A DNA stretch of 64,000 nt, from the NCBI RefSeq assembly GCF_002777255.1, contig NZ_CP017634.1, forward strand, positions 632,903 to 696,902, read 5' to 3'. The notes beneath the pieces are model-generated. The model had not been told where the DNA came from. It worked only from the letters and a program-made list of their open reading frames with translations, and searched no databases. How positions within the stretch are numbered: the first letter of the stretch is position 1; every line of letters begins with the position of its first letter. A program made the position numbers and the translations under genes. This DNA is from Candidatus Formimonas warabiya. GTDB lineage: Bacteria; Bacillota; Dehalobacteriia; Dehalobacteriales; Dehalobacteriaceae. Below are positions 26,188-35,653 of the stretch, in pieces.

Positions 26188-29100
26188 TTTAAGATTTATC
26201 TGTGGCAGAGCAGGAAGTGGAAAAACACGCTTTTGCCTTAATGAAATTAAAGCAAGAATATGTTCCGGCACCACCAAACCAGTGGTCTTGCTTGTGCCGG
26301 AACAGTTTAGTTTTCAGGCCGAAAGGGACCTGATCACAGTGCTGGAGACGGGCGGTATCTTGAAAACCGAGGTCTTAAGCTTCCGGCGCTTAGCCTTCCG
26401 GATTTTCCACGAGGTGGGCGGTATTACGTACCCCCACATTCATCCTGCCGGTAAATGCATGATTCTCTACCGGATCCTGGACAAAATGCGGGATAGCTTC
26501 CATGTTTTTGCCAAGTCCGTGGACCGGCAAGGCTTTATCAATACGCTGGCCACCTTGATTACGGAGTTGAAACGGTACAATATTACCCCCGAAATCCTGG
26601 AAACTGCCGGGAAGAGGCTTGATGATGAGGACCCGTTAAAGGACAAGCTGATGGAATTGCATGCCATTTACGCCATATTTGAACAGACTTTGAGAGAGAG
26701 ATACCGGGATGCAGACGATGACCTGTCCCAGGCTGCAGAAAAACTTGGCGCTGCTTCTCTTTATGAGGGTGCCGAAATCTGGATTGACGGTTTTTCCGGC
26801 TTTACGCCCCAGGAATTCCAGGTGATCGGGCGTCTGCTCCGCAAGGCGGAACGGGTGAATATCAGCTTCTGTACCGATGGGTTGGATGGGGATAATGCTT
26901 CTGGTGATACGGATGTCTTTTCTGCGGTAAAAACCGCTTACAGAAAGCTGGTCAAGATCGCCCAGGAGAATGGCATTGAAATAGAACCTTTTGTCCATTT
27001 GAACCATCATCCCTTGTTCCGTTTCCGTGCGAGTCCCGAGCTTTCCCACCTGGAAGCTTATCTGAATGCCTATCCGTACAAAATCTACCGGGAAAAAACC
27101 AGGGATGTATTGCTTTTTTCTGCGCTCAATATTTTTTCCGAAATTGAGGCTGCCGCCAGGGATATTATTCATTTGTGCCGGGACCGGGGTCTCAGGTACA
27201 GGGAAATTGCCGTGGTAACAAGAAACCTGGCCGGTTACGAAAATTTAATTGAGGTTATCTTTACGGAATATGGCATTCCCTGTTTCATAGACAGGAAGAG
27301 GGACATTGCCAATCATCCTTTGATCCGATTGATTCTATCTATGCTGGACATTTTCAACGAAAACTGGTCTTATGAGGCGGTATTCCGGTATCTGAAAACC
27401 GGCATGACTGAGATCGACCAGGAAAGCATCGACCGGCTGGAAAACTATGTTTTAGCCTGTGGCATCCGGGGCAGCCGCTGGACCGAGGAAAAAGACTGGA
27501 ATATGAGCCCTGACCTGATTCCGGATCAAAAAAGCCTGGACGCCCAGAGCAAGATGCTGGAAGACGTCAACAGCATCCGGGCGCTGGTTTCGGCACCACT
27601 GCTGGAATTCAGGAAGAAAAACAAAGGGAGAAAGAAAGCGGCCGAGCTCTGCGGTAGCCTCTATGACTTCCTATGTACCCTGGGCGTGCCGGAGCGGATA
27701 GAAGACAGCATAGAAAGGTTTCGAAAGAGCGGGGATCTGAATCTGGCCAATGAATATTCCCAGGTCTGGAATATTGTGATGGAGGTTTTTGACCAGACAG
27801 TAGAGGTGATGGGGGAGGAAACCTTTGGTATTGAGCGGTTTAGCGATATTTTAAAAATTGGATTTGGTGAATATCAAATCGGCCTGATCCCCGCCTCCCT
27901 GGACCAGGTGCTGGTCGGGAGTGCAGAACGCTCCAAAAGCCATGAGATCAAAGCAATGTATATCTTAGGTGTCAACGATGGAGTATTCCCTTCTGCGGTC
28001 CTTGAGGAGGGCATCCTTTCGGACCAGGACAGGGCAGTATTAAATAAGGCTGGTATTGAGCTGGCCAGCGACACCAGGACCCAGGCCTTTGACGAGCAAT
28101 ATTTGGTATACAGGGCACTGACTACGGCGGGAAATTATTTGAGAATCAGCTGGCCCATAGCAGACCAGGAAGGCAGGACCATGCGCCCTTCGATGGTGAT
28201 ATTCCGGTTACGCAAGCTATTTCCGGCCCTTAGCGAAACCAGTAACATTCTTTCCGACCTTTCCCCTGAAGAGGAGATTGGCCTTGTATCATCCAGGGAT
28301 CCTTCCTTCAAGCAGATGGTGACGGCTTTGCGCCAAAGAGCCGACGGAAAGGAAATTCCCCCCATTTGGCCGGAGGTGTACCGCTGGTTTGCCGCCCAGG
28401 AGGAATGGAAGGAAAAATGCCGGACCGTCCGGAGTGCATTTCAATATAAAAATCTTGCCCGTCCGGTGGGTCAGGATAAAATCCTCGCCCTTTACGGAGA
28501 CCCTGCCCTGTCCAGTGTATCCAGACTGGAAAAATTCACGGCCTGTCCTTTTGCTTTTTATGTGCAATACGGGCTGGGAGCCAGAGAACGGAAGGTGTAC
28601 CGTCTCAGTCCGCCGGACGTGGGAACCTTTATGCATGCTGTGATTGAGCGGTTTTCCAGACTTGTTTCGGAAGGAGATCTTTCTTGGCGGAACTTTGACC
28701 GGGACTGGTGCCAGGCCAAGGTAGGGGAAATTGTGGATGAAATGCTGCAGAAGATGCAGGGGGCAGGAATTGCAGGCTCCAAACGATACACAGCCATGAT
28801 CGTCAGGCTGAAGCGTGTGGTATCCCGGGCAGTCTGGCTGATTGCGGAGCATATCCGCAGGAGCAGTTTTAATCCTGTTGCATATGAAGTAGGCTTCGGA
28901 GCACAAGAGAAGTATCCCCCCATCACCATTGAGCTTGATTCGGGTGAAAAGATTTTCCTCACAGGAAGAATTGACAGGGTGGACGCGCTGAAAACGGAAG
29001 AAGGTACCTATTTGCGGGTTGTTGATTATAAATCGGGCAGCAAAGATTTCAGGCTCTCGGATCTCTACTATGGCCTCCAGATTCAGTTAATCACCTATCT

Positions 29101-29713
29101 GGATGCCATTCAGCAAGGGCAGCAAGGGGACGACTCTCTCGCTCTCAAAGTGCGACAGACAAAAGAACCGTCCCCTTGTCCAGACAAAGTGGCAGAAGGG
29201 CAGACAGAAGAACCGTCCCCTTGTCTCCCGGGGGGGATGCTGTATTTTAAAATAGACGATCCGATGATTAAAGGAAACGGCAAGCTGACTGAGGAAGAGA
29301 TTGAGCTGGCGATCATGAAGCAGCTCAGGATGAGAGGGCTCCTCCTCGCCGATGTAAAGCTGATTAAGGAAATGGACCACACCATGGAAGGGTCTTCTCT
29401 GATCATCCCTGCCACCATCAATAAAGGAGATGTGCTGGGCAAGAATACTTCCGCTGCTACGATGGCACAGTTCAAGCTGCTGCGTAAATACGTGAGAAAG
29501 CTTTTGAAGGATTTATGCCGAGAGATGATGAAGGGAAATGTTTCCATTCAGCCATACAAGAAGAAGGGAACCACCTCCTGCACATACTGCAGCTTTTTGC
29601 CCGTGTGCCAGTTTGACACGAGCAGGAAAGAAAACGCATTTCGGCTGCTTTATGACAAGGAAAATGATGAAGTATGGAGCCTGATGGGGGAGGAGGGTAA
29701 AACAAATGGCTGA
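26183..29713 (+). CDS. addB: AddB helicase/nuclease subunit
   Basis: 1176-residue subunit of the AddAB enzyme that resects double-strand breaks for recombination. N-terminal Walker A GRAGSGKT (about residues 6-13); C-terminal nuclease motif VVDYKSGSKDF; iron-sulfur ligands Cys in FTACPFAFYVQ and in the C-terminal CTYCSFLPVC. The ATG at 26183 is preferred over GTG 26168. Between the nuclease motif and GGMLYFKIDDP about 35 residues (about 976-1016) are encoded by REP-like repeat DNA, in frame. The stop overlaps addA by 8 bases. Confidence 0.95.
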   Translation: MSLRFICGRAGSGKTRFCLNEIKARICSGTTKPVVLLVPEQFSFQAERDLITVLETGGILKTEVLSFRRLAFRIFHEVGGITYPHIHPAGKCMILYRILDKMRDSFHVFAKSVDRQGFINTLATLITELKRYNITPEILETAGKRLDDEDPLKDKLMELHAIYAIFEQTLRERYRDADDDLSQAAEKLGAASLYEGAEIWIDGFSGFTPQEFQVIGRLLRKAERVNISFCTDGLDGDNASGDTDVFSAVKTAYRKLVKIAQENGIEIEPFVHLNHHPLFRFRASPELSHLEAYLNAYPYKIYREKTRDVLLFSALNIFSEIEAAARDIIHLCRDRGLRYREIAVVTRNLAGYENLIEVIFTEYGIPCFIDRKRDIANHPLIRLILSMLDIFNENWSYEAVFRYLKTGMTEIDQESIDRLENYVLACGIRGSRWTEEKDWNMSPDLIPDQKSLDAQSKMLEDVNSIRALVSAPLLEFRKKNKGRKKAAELCGSLYDFLCTLGVPERIEDSIERFRKSGDLNLANEYSQVWNIVMEVFDQTVEVMGEETFGIERFSDILKIGFGEYQIGLIPASLDQVLVGSAERSKSHEIKAMYILGVNDGVFPSAVLEEGILSDQDRAVLNKAGIELASDTRTQAFDEQYLVYRALTTAGNYLRISWPIADQEGRTMRPSMVIFRLRKLFPALSETSNILSDLSPEEEIGLVSSRDPSFKQMVTALRQRADGKEIPPIWPEVYRWFAAQEEWKEKCRTVRSAFQYKNLARPVGQDKILALYGDPALSSVSRLEKFTACPFAFYVQYGLGARERKVYRLSPPDVGTFMHAVIERFSRLVSEGDLSWRNFDRDWCQAKVGEIVDEMLQKMQGAGIAGSKRYTAMIVRLKRVVSRAVWLIAEHIRRSSFNPVAYEVGFGAQEKYPPITIELDSGEKIFLTGRIDRVDALKTEEGTYLRVVDYKSGSKDFRLSDLYYGLQIQLITYLDAIQQGQQGDDSLALKVRQTKEPSPCPDKVAEGQTEEPSPCLPGGMLYFKIDDPMIKGNGKLTEEEIELAIMKQLRMRGLLLADVKLIKEMDHTMEGSSLIIPATINKGDVLGKNTSAATMAQFKLLRKYVRKLLKDLCREMMKGNVSIQPYKKKGTTSCTYCSFLPVCQFDTSRKENAFRLLYDKENDEVWSLMGEEGKTNG
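29123..29225. repeat. REP-like palindromic repeat within addB
   Basis: Two direct copies of a 25-bp unit (29156-29180 and 29201-29225; core AAGAACCGTCCCCTTGTC), period 45 bases, preceded by the inverted half-site CAAGGGGACG near 29124. The core matches the long palindrome at 3810-3870. The 45-base period preserves the reading frame and gives the protein repeat QT(K/E)EPSPC. Confidence 0.8.
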
Positions 29714-32700
29714 TCAAAAATGGACAAAGGAACAGTGGGAGGCCATTAGCGAGAAAGACTGCAACCTCCTGGTGGCTGCCGCCGCAGGTGCCGGAAAAAC
29801 GGCGGTGCTGGTGGAGCGGGTAATCCAGAAAATCACCGATGAGGAGAATCCGGTAGACATTGACAGGCTTCTCATTGTCACCTTTACCAATGCCGCCGCC
29901 ACAGAAATGCGGGAAAGAATTGCCGAAGCTATCTCTTTGCGCTTGGAGAAGAAACCGGGTTCGGTGAATATCCGGAAGCAGCTGACTTTGCTGGGTAAAA
30001 CCAGCATTACCACCATCCATTCTTTTTGTCTGGAGGTGATCCGCAGCAATTTTCAAAATATCAATATTGATCCGGGTTTTCGTATTGCCGATGAAACTGA
30101 AAGCACATTAATGAGGCTGGAAGCTTTGAGTGAGCTGTTTGAGGAACAGTATGAGCAGGAAAACGCCCATTTCCTCGATCTTCTGGAACGTTATGGCGGT
30201 AATAAAGATGACCAGGCCCTGCAGGATCTGGTGCTGAACCTGTATAGTTTTATCCAGAGCAGTCCCTGGCCCCAAAAATGGTTGGATGAAAAGACGGAGA
30301 GCCTAAATGTCCCGGCCGGGATAGATTTCGGAGAAACATCCTGGGGAAGCGTGCTTTTGGCTTCGGTAAAGCTTGAGCTGAAAGGTCTGAGCGCGATGCT
30401 GTCCCGGGCCGTTGAAGTGTTGAAATCTGCCCAAGGGCTGGAGAAATACCAAGCGGTATACGAGGAAGACCTGACCAATATGGATAGACTCCTAATGATT
30501 TTGGATCAAAGGGGTCAGGCATTCTGGGACAGCCTTTTTGAAGAACTGCATGGGTTGGAGTTTGCCACCCTTCCCCGCAGCGGCAAGGAGGTTGACCGGG
30601 AGAAGCAGGAGTATGTAAAGAAGATCCGGGATGATGTGAAAACAGGGGTCAAAAAGCTCCGGGAAAAGATGGTCACAGCCGATTCCTGTGAAATTATTAC
30701 TGATTTGAATACCTTATACCCGATCATGAAGGTCCTTTCCGGTCTGGTCACCGGGTTGACGGAAAAGTACGGGGAAAAGAAAAACCGTAAATCAGTCGTG
30801 GATTTTAACGATCTGGAGCATTTCTGCCTGGAAATCTTGTCTGAGAGAGGGGAAGGGGGCCAGTTGAAACCGTCTCCGGTAGCACGCCGCTACCGGGAAC
30901 GGTTTGCGGAGATTCTGGTGGATGAATATCAGGACAGTAATCTGGTGCAAGAAATCATCATTAGCCTGATTTCCCGGGCGGATACCGCCCAGCCCAATGT
31001 GTTCATGGTAGGGGATGTCAAGCAAAGCATCTATCGGTTCCGGCAGTCCAGGCCGGAGTTGTTCCTGGAAAAATACCATACCTATACACCAGATCGGGGA
31101 AACCCCTTTCGCAAAATACTGCTCTTCAAGAATTTTCGGAGCCGCAAGGAAGTAGTGGATGGCGTCAATTTTATCTTTAAGCAGATCATGTCGGCACGCG
31201 TCGGTGAATTGGACTATACCGATCACGAAGCTTTGAACCCGGGAGCGATTTTTGAGGAAAACGACCGGGACGATTTTATGGTGGGAGGTGAAGTGGACCT
31301 GGATCTGATCCAAACCGGAGGCAGGGAGGGTCGGGCCTCACTGGAAACGGAAGAGGAAGAAGCCCGGGAAGATGCCGCCGGGGAATGGTCGGATGAGGAA
31401 ATGCTGGATCATGTCCAGTGTGAGGCCCGGCTGGTGGCGAGGAAAATTCTTGCGTTGATGGTGCCGGATGAAAATGGGAAACGTTTCTCTGTTTTTGACA
31501 AAGATAGGAAAGGGTACCGGCAGGTAGAATTCCGGGATATCGTGATTCTTTTGCGCACCACAAGAAACTGGTCGGATATTTTTTTGGATGAGCTGTTCAT
31601 GTTGGGAATTCCGGCATTCGCCGATATGGGAACCGGTTTCTTCAAGACCATCGAAGTGCAGGTGATACTGTCTCTTTTACAGATTATCGATAATCCTCTG
31701 CAGGATATCCCCTTGCTGGCGGTGCTGCGTTCTCCTATGGTTGCCTTTTCTACCGACCAATTGGCAGAACTCAGGCTGGCGGACCGGAAGGCGTCACTTT
31801 ATGAGGCGTTGAAAAAATTGGCTGAAGAGGGTCAGGAAAGTACGAAAGAAAAGGCGGCAGCGTTTCTGGAGCACCTTCAGCGCTGGAGAGAAATGTCCCT
31901 CTATTTGTCCACGGACCAATTGCTCTGGCAGCTCTATCGGGACACCGGTTATTACGGGATGGTGGGGGCAATGCCGGCAGGAGAACAGCGGCAGGCAAAC
32001 TTAAGGATTCTTTTTGAGCGGGCCAGGCAGTTTGAAGAGACCAGTTACAAAGGGCTGTTCAATTTTATCCGCTTTATTGATAAGCTGAAGGCCAGCAGAG
32101 GCGATATGGGAAGCGCTAAAATCCTGGGAGAGCACGACAATGTGGTACGCATCATGAGCATCCATAAGAGCAAGGGGCTGGAGTTTCCCGTCGTGATTCT
32201 TGCCGGGTGCGGAAAGAAATTCAACCTGCAGGATATGAACAAAAGCATTCTGGTGCACCAGGACCTGGGCCTGGGGGCTGACGTTGTAGACCATAAGCGG
32301 CGCTTATCCTGGCCGTCGGCAGCCAAGGAAGCCATCCGGGCGAAAATTAAGGCGGAAAGCCTTTCCGAGGAAATGCGCATCCTTTATGTGGCCATGACAA
32401 GAGCCCGGGAAAAACTGATCATTACCGGAGCAGTGAATGATGCCGCCAAAGCCGTAGGCAGGTGGTCCGTTTCTGCCGGGATACAGGGGAGCAAGCTTCC
32501 GGACTATGAGATGCTAAAAGGTGCTAATTACCTGGACTGGATTGGACCTGCCCTTTTAAGGCATAAAAACTGCACCGTCCTGTTGGATTATCTCAATACC
32601 GGCACTCAGTTCTGCGGACTGCCAATGGAGGATGGGTCCCGTTGGAGAATACAGGTGTGGACCAAAAGCGATGTACTCAGCAGCAGGATTTCCGACGTGC

Positions 32701-33467
32701 ATGAGGAAAATGAGTTTATGCGTTGGCTGGACAGCCTGGAGTCAACAGAAGAGCCTACCGATTATCAGGAGGAAATATCGGGAAGATTGAGCTGGGATTA
32801 TCCTTATCTCAAGGCCTCCCGGGTACCGGCCAAGGTATCGGTTACCGAGTTGAAAAGACGTTTCCACGCGGAGCTTGCGGAACAAACGGTCCCTTTTCCT
32901 GATGATCTGCCCCTCCTGGTAAAAAAACCCCTGTTCCTTGAGGAAAGAAAAGGCCTCAGTGCCGCAGAAACCGGTACGGTACTGCACTTTGTGATGCAGC
33001 ACTTGGATTATGGCAGGGAAGATCTTGCCGCCCAAATGGAAAAAATGGTGGCAAAAGATCTCCTCACCGCTCAGCAGGCCCGGAGTGTGGACTTGGATAA
33101 AATCCGCCGCTTCCTGGAGTCACCTTTGGGGAAGAGGATACTGGCTTCCGGAAACATATACCGGGAAGTACCCTTCAATATCGAGATACCCTGCCAGGAA
33201 CTATATGCGGGTTTGGTTGATGAAGCCTGCCAAGGTGAAACTCTTCTGCTCCAGGGAGTCATTGACTGTTTCTTTGTAGAAAGGGACGGCATTGTCCTGC
33301 TGGATTATAAGACTGATTATGTACCTGCCGGGGGAATTGATCGGATCAGAGAACGGTACCGGCTCCAGATCGACTATTATGCCCGGGCCCTGGAGATGTT
33401 GACCGGGAAAAAGGTCAAGGAAAGGTATATCTACCTGTTCTGGAATGGGGAAGTGCTGGAGTATTAA
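29706..33467 (+). CDS. addA: AddA helicase/nuclease subunit
   Basis: 1253-residue UvrD-like 3'-5' helicase with a C-terminal RecB-type nuclease. Walker A AAAGAGKT (residues 25-32), motif Ia TFTNAAATEMRERI, Walker B ILVDEYQDSN, SIYRFRQSRPELF (motif III/IV region), MSIHKSKGLEFPVV, MRILYVAMTRAREKL (motif VI), nuclease LLDYKTDYV. Partner of AddB, translated from an 8-base overlap. Length is normal for AddA. Confidence 0.97.
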   Translation: MADQKWTKEQWEAISEKDCNLLVAAAAGAGKTAVLVERVIQKITDEENPVDIDRLLIVTFTNAAATEMRERIAEAISLRLEKKPGSVNIRKQLTLLGKTSITTIHSFCLEVIRSNFQNINIDPGFRIADETESTLMRLEALSELFEEQYEQENAHFLDLLERYGGNKDDQALQDLVLNLYSFIQSSPWPQKWLDEKTESLNVPAGIDFGETSWGSVLLASVKLELKGLSAMLSRAVEVLKSAQGLEKYQAVYEEDLTNMDRLLMILDQRGQAFWDSLFEELHGLEFATLPRSGKEVDREKQEYVKKIRDDVKTGVKKLREKMVTADSCEIITDLNTLYPIMKVLSGLVTGLTEKYGEKKNRKSVVDFNDLEHFCLEILSERGEGGQLKPSPVARRYRERFAEILVDEYQDSNLVQEIIISLISRADTAQPNVFMVGDVKQSIYRFRQSRPELFLEKYHTYTPDRGNPFRKILLFKNFRSRKEVVDGVNFIFKQIMSARVGELDYTDHEALNPGAIFEENDRDDFMVGGEVDLDLIQTGGREGRASLETEEEEAREDAAGEWSDEEMLDHVQCEARLVARKILALMVPDENGKRFSVFDKDRKGYRQVEFRDIVILLRTTRNWSDIFLDELFMLGIPAFADMGTGFFKTIEVQVILSLLQIIDNPLQDIPLLAVLRSPMVAFSTDQLAELRLADRKASLYEALKKLAEEGQESTKEKAAAFLEHLQRWREMSLYLSTDQLLWQLYRDTGYYGMVGAMPAGEQRQANLRILFERARQFEETSYKGLFNFIRFIDKLKASRGDMGSAKILGEHDNVVRIMSIHKSKGLEFPVVILAGCGKKFNLQDMNKSILVHQDLGLGADVVDHKRRLSWPSAAKEAIRAKIKAESLSEEMRILYVAMTRAREKLIITGAVNDAAKAVGRWSVSAGIQGSKLPDYEMLKGANYLDWIGPALLRHKNCTVLLDYLNTGTQFCGLPMEDGSRWRIQVWTKSDVLSSRISDVHEENEFMRWLDSLESTEEPTDYQEEISGRLSWDYPYLKASRVPAKVSVTELKRRFHAELAEQTVPFPDDLPLLVKKPLFLEERKGLSAAETGTVLHFVMQHLDYGREDLAAQMEKMVAKDLLTAQQARSVDLDKIRRFLESPLGKRILASGNIYREVPFNIEIPCQELYAGLVDEACQGETLLLQGVIDCFFVERDGIVLLDYKTDYVPAGGIDRIRERYRLQIDYYARALEMLTGKKVKERYIYLFWNGEVLEY

Positions 33468-33578
33468 TTGATATAGGAAAAGACAGGTCCTTTCGAGAAT
33501 ATGCCCTTTGATACATAAATGGTGCATAATCAGAGAAAACTTTTCATTAAGGAAACCGATGTATTGGAGGGACTGATT

Positions 33579-35492
33579 TTGGAAGAAAGGATTTGGGAAA
33601 AAACGGAGGGACGGGTTAGCTATCACGATTCTGTGGAAGAGATGGTAAAGCGGATGCGAGAGGACGGGATGTCTAATGTATTTGACCGCTGGACCCTTCA
33701 GGAAAAAATCAGATGTAAGTTCTGCCTGCAGGGATTAAGCTGCCAACTGTGTTCTCAAGGTCCCTGCAGGATTAGTGAAAAGGGTGGACAGGATAAAGGC
33801 GTCTGTGGGATCGGGGCGGATGCCATGGCCATGAGAAGTCTTTTGCTCCGGAATGTGATGGGGGCAGGCACTTACAGTCATCATGCCTATGAGGCTTTCC
33901 GAACGCTACGGGCTACTGCCCAAGGGAAAACACCCTTTCAAATAAAGGATGCGGAAAAGTTAAAATGGATGTGTGAAAAAGTAGGTCTTACGACCGGCCA
34001 GGACACCAATACAATGGCGCTGGCCCTGGCAGACTTCCTGGAGCAGGAAATGGGTAAGGACATTGACGAGCCCAGCGTGATGGTGGAAGTGTTTGCTCCC
34101 CAAAAGAGAAAGAAATTATGGAAAGACTTAGGTATCTACCCATCCGGTGTGGTCCATGAAGAGCAGAACTGTGTCGCGAGCTGCTTAACAAATGTAGACG
34201 GCGATTATGCCTCACTGGCGAAAAAAGCGCTGCGTCTGGGTCTGGCGACCATTTATACGGCCCAGATCGGCCTGGAAATGGTGCAGGATATCCTGTTTGG
34301 CACGCCGGCCCCCCATGAAGTTGATGTAGATTTAGGTATTATGGACCCGGATTATGTGAATATTGTTTTTAATGGTCATCAGCCCTGGGTGGGGGTAGCT
34401 ACCTTACAAAAAGCCAGGTTGCCTGAAATCCAGGAAAAGGCAAAAAAAGGCGGGGCAAAAGGCCTGCGCATTGTCGGATCCATTGAAACCGGCCAGGAGT
34501 TGTTGCAAAGATTTGAGGTAGATGGGGTGTTTGTGGGATTAATGGGCAACTGGTTGGCCATAGAGCCTCTTTTAGCAACGGGTACCGTTGATGTCATGGC
34601 CATGGAAGAAAACTGTTCTCCCCCGGCAATTGACCAATATGCGGAAAAGTATCAGGCCACGCTGGTCAGTGTGAGTAATATTATCGGGGTTCCAGGATTA
34701 CAGCATCAAATGGCATATCATCCGGCCCAAGTAGATGCCATGGCAGATCGGCTGATCGATCTTGCCCTGGACAACTTTAAAAAACGCAAGGGCACAGTCG
34801 TGCCGAAGGTGCCGAAATTTACCCAAAAAGCAATCGCCGGTTTTTCCACCGAGGCCGTGCTGAAAGCGCTGGGAAACAGACTGGATCCCTTGGTCGATGT
34901 GATCAAAGCCGGCAAAATTAAAGGAGTAGTTGCACTGGCAAACTGCTCTACTTTAAGAAATGGACCCCAGGACTGGAATACGGTAAATTTAGTTAAAGAA
35001 TTGATCAAAAAGGACATTCTGGTAGTAAGTGCCGGGTGCGGCAACCATGCTCTTGAAGTAGCGGGACTTTGTAATCTTCAGGCGATTGAAATGGCTGGCT
35101 CAGGTCTGCAGGAAGTATGCAGGATGTTAAAAATACCACCTGTATTAAGCTTTGGCACTTGTACGGATACGGGAAGAATATCCATGCTGGTAACAGCCTT
35201 GGCGGATCACTTGGATGTAGATGTACCCCAACTCCCCATTGCGGTAACCGCGCCGGAATGGATGGAACAGAAGGCTACGATTGACGGGGTCTTTGCCGTT
35301 GCTTATGGGGCATATACCCATCTCTCGCCCACACCTTTTGTTACGGGTGCTCCCCAGCTGGTTAAACTGCTCACCGAAGATGTGGAAACATTAACCGGGG
35401 GAAAAATCGCTTTGGGTGATGATCCCAAGGAAGCGGCGGATCATATTGAGGCTCATATCCTGAGCAAAAGAAAAGATTTGGGACTCAGTTAG
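33579..35492 (+). CDS. cooS: Anaerobic Ni-CO dehydrogenase
   Basis: 637-residue nickel-iron CO dehydrogenase catalytic subunit, oxidising CO to CO2. N-terminal cysteines for the D and B clusters lie in CKFCLQGLSCQLCSQGPC and KGVCGIGADAM; downstream Cys residues (NCSPPAI, ANCSTLRNG, SAGCGNHALE, SFGTCTDTGR) are placed as C-cluster ligands. The TTG at 33579 gives the standard CooS length and follows GGAGGG by about 8 bases. No cooF, cooC, hydrogenase or acetyl-CoA synthase gene adjoins it: a monofunctional, stand-alone copy. Confidence 0.95.
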   Translation: MEERIWEKTEGRVSYHDSVEEMVKRMREDGMSNVFDRWTLQEKIRCKFCLQGLSCQLCSQGPCRISEKGGQDKGVCGIGADAMAMRSLLLRNVMGAGTYSHHAYEAFRTLRATAQGKTPFQIKDAEKLKWMCEKVGLTTGQDTNTMALALADFLEQEMGKDIDEPSVMVEVFAPQKRKKLWKDLGIYPSGVVHEEQNCVASCLTNVDGDYASLAKKALRLGLATIYTAQIGLEMVQDILFGTPAPHEVDVDLGIMDPDYVNIVFNGHQPWVGVATLQKARLPEIQEKAKKGGAKGLRIVGSIETGQELLQRFEVDGVFVGLMGNWLAIEPLLATGTVDVMAMEENCSPPAIDQYAEKYQATLVSVSNIIGVPGLQHQMAYHPAQVDAMADRLIDLALDNFKKRKGTVVPKVPKFTQKAIAGFSTEAVLKALGNRLDPLVDVIKAGKIKGVVALANCSTLRNGPQDWNTVNLVKELIKKDILVVSAGCGNHALEVAGLCNLQAIEMAGSGLQEVCRMLKIPPVLSFGTCTDTGRISMLVTALADHLDVDVPQLPIAVTAPEWMEQKATIDGVFAVAYGAYTHLSPTPFVTGAPQLVKLLTEDVETLTGGKIALGDDPKEAADHIEAHILSKRKDLGLS

Positions 35493-35500
35493 ACACCAAT

Positions 35501-35543
35501 CAAAACGGCAGCTTCACGAAACTTGGAAGCTGCCGTTTTGTTC
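35501..35543 (+). terminator. cooS terminator
   Basis: CAAAACGGCAGCTTC pairs perfectly over 15 bp with 35526-35540; GTTC follows after TTTT. Confidence 0.88.
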
Positions 35544-35653
35544 ATTGGAAAAGCCGGAATCCAGAAGGACTATGAAAAAAGTGACATTTTTTCAGAAAAG
35601 AAGGGCCTCTTTTCGCCGGGGGCTTAGATGATTAGCAATGGGAGAGCAGGCGA

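Noticed and set aside
28289..28906. 205-codon minus-strand frame
   Set aside because: Entirely opposite addB, which has all expected motifs; no RBS or recognisable domain on the minus strand.
29156..29225. CRISPR-like direct repeats
   Set aside because: Only two copies with period 45 inside an open reading frame, no leader and no cas genes; it is a REP-like element.
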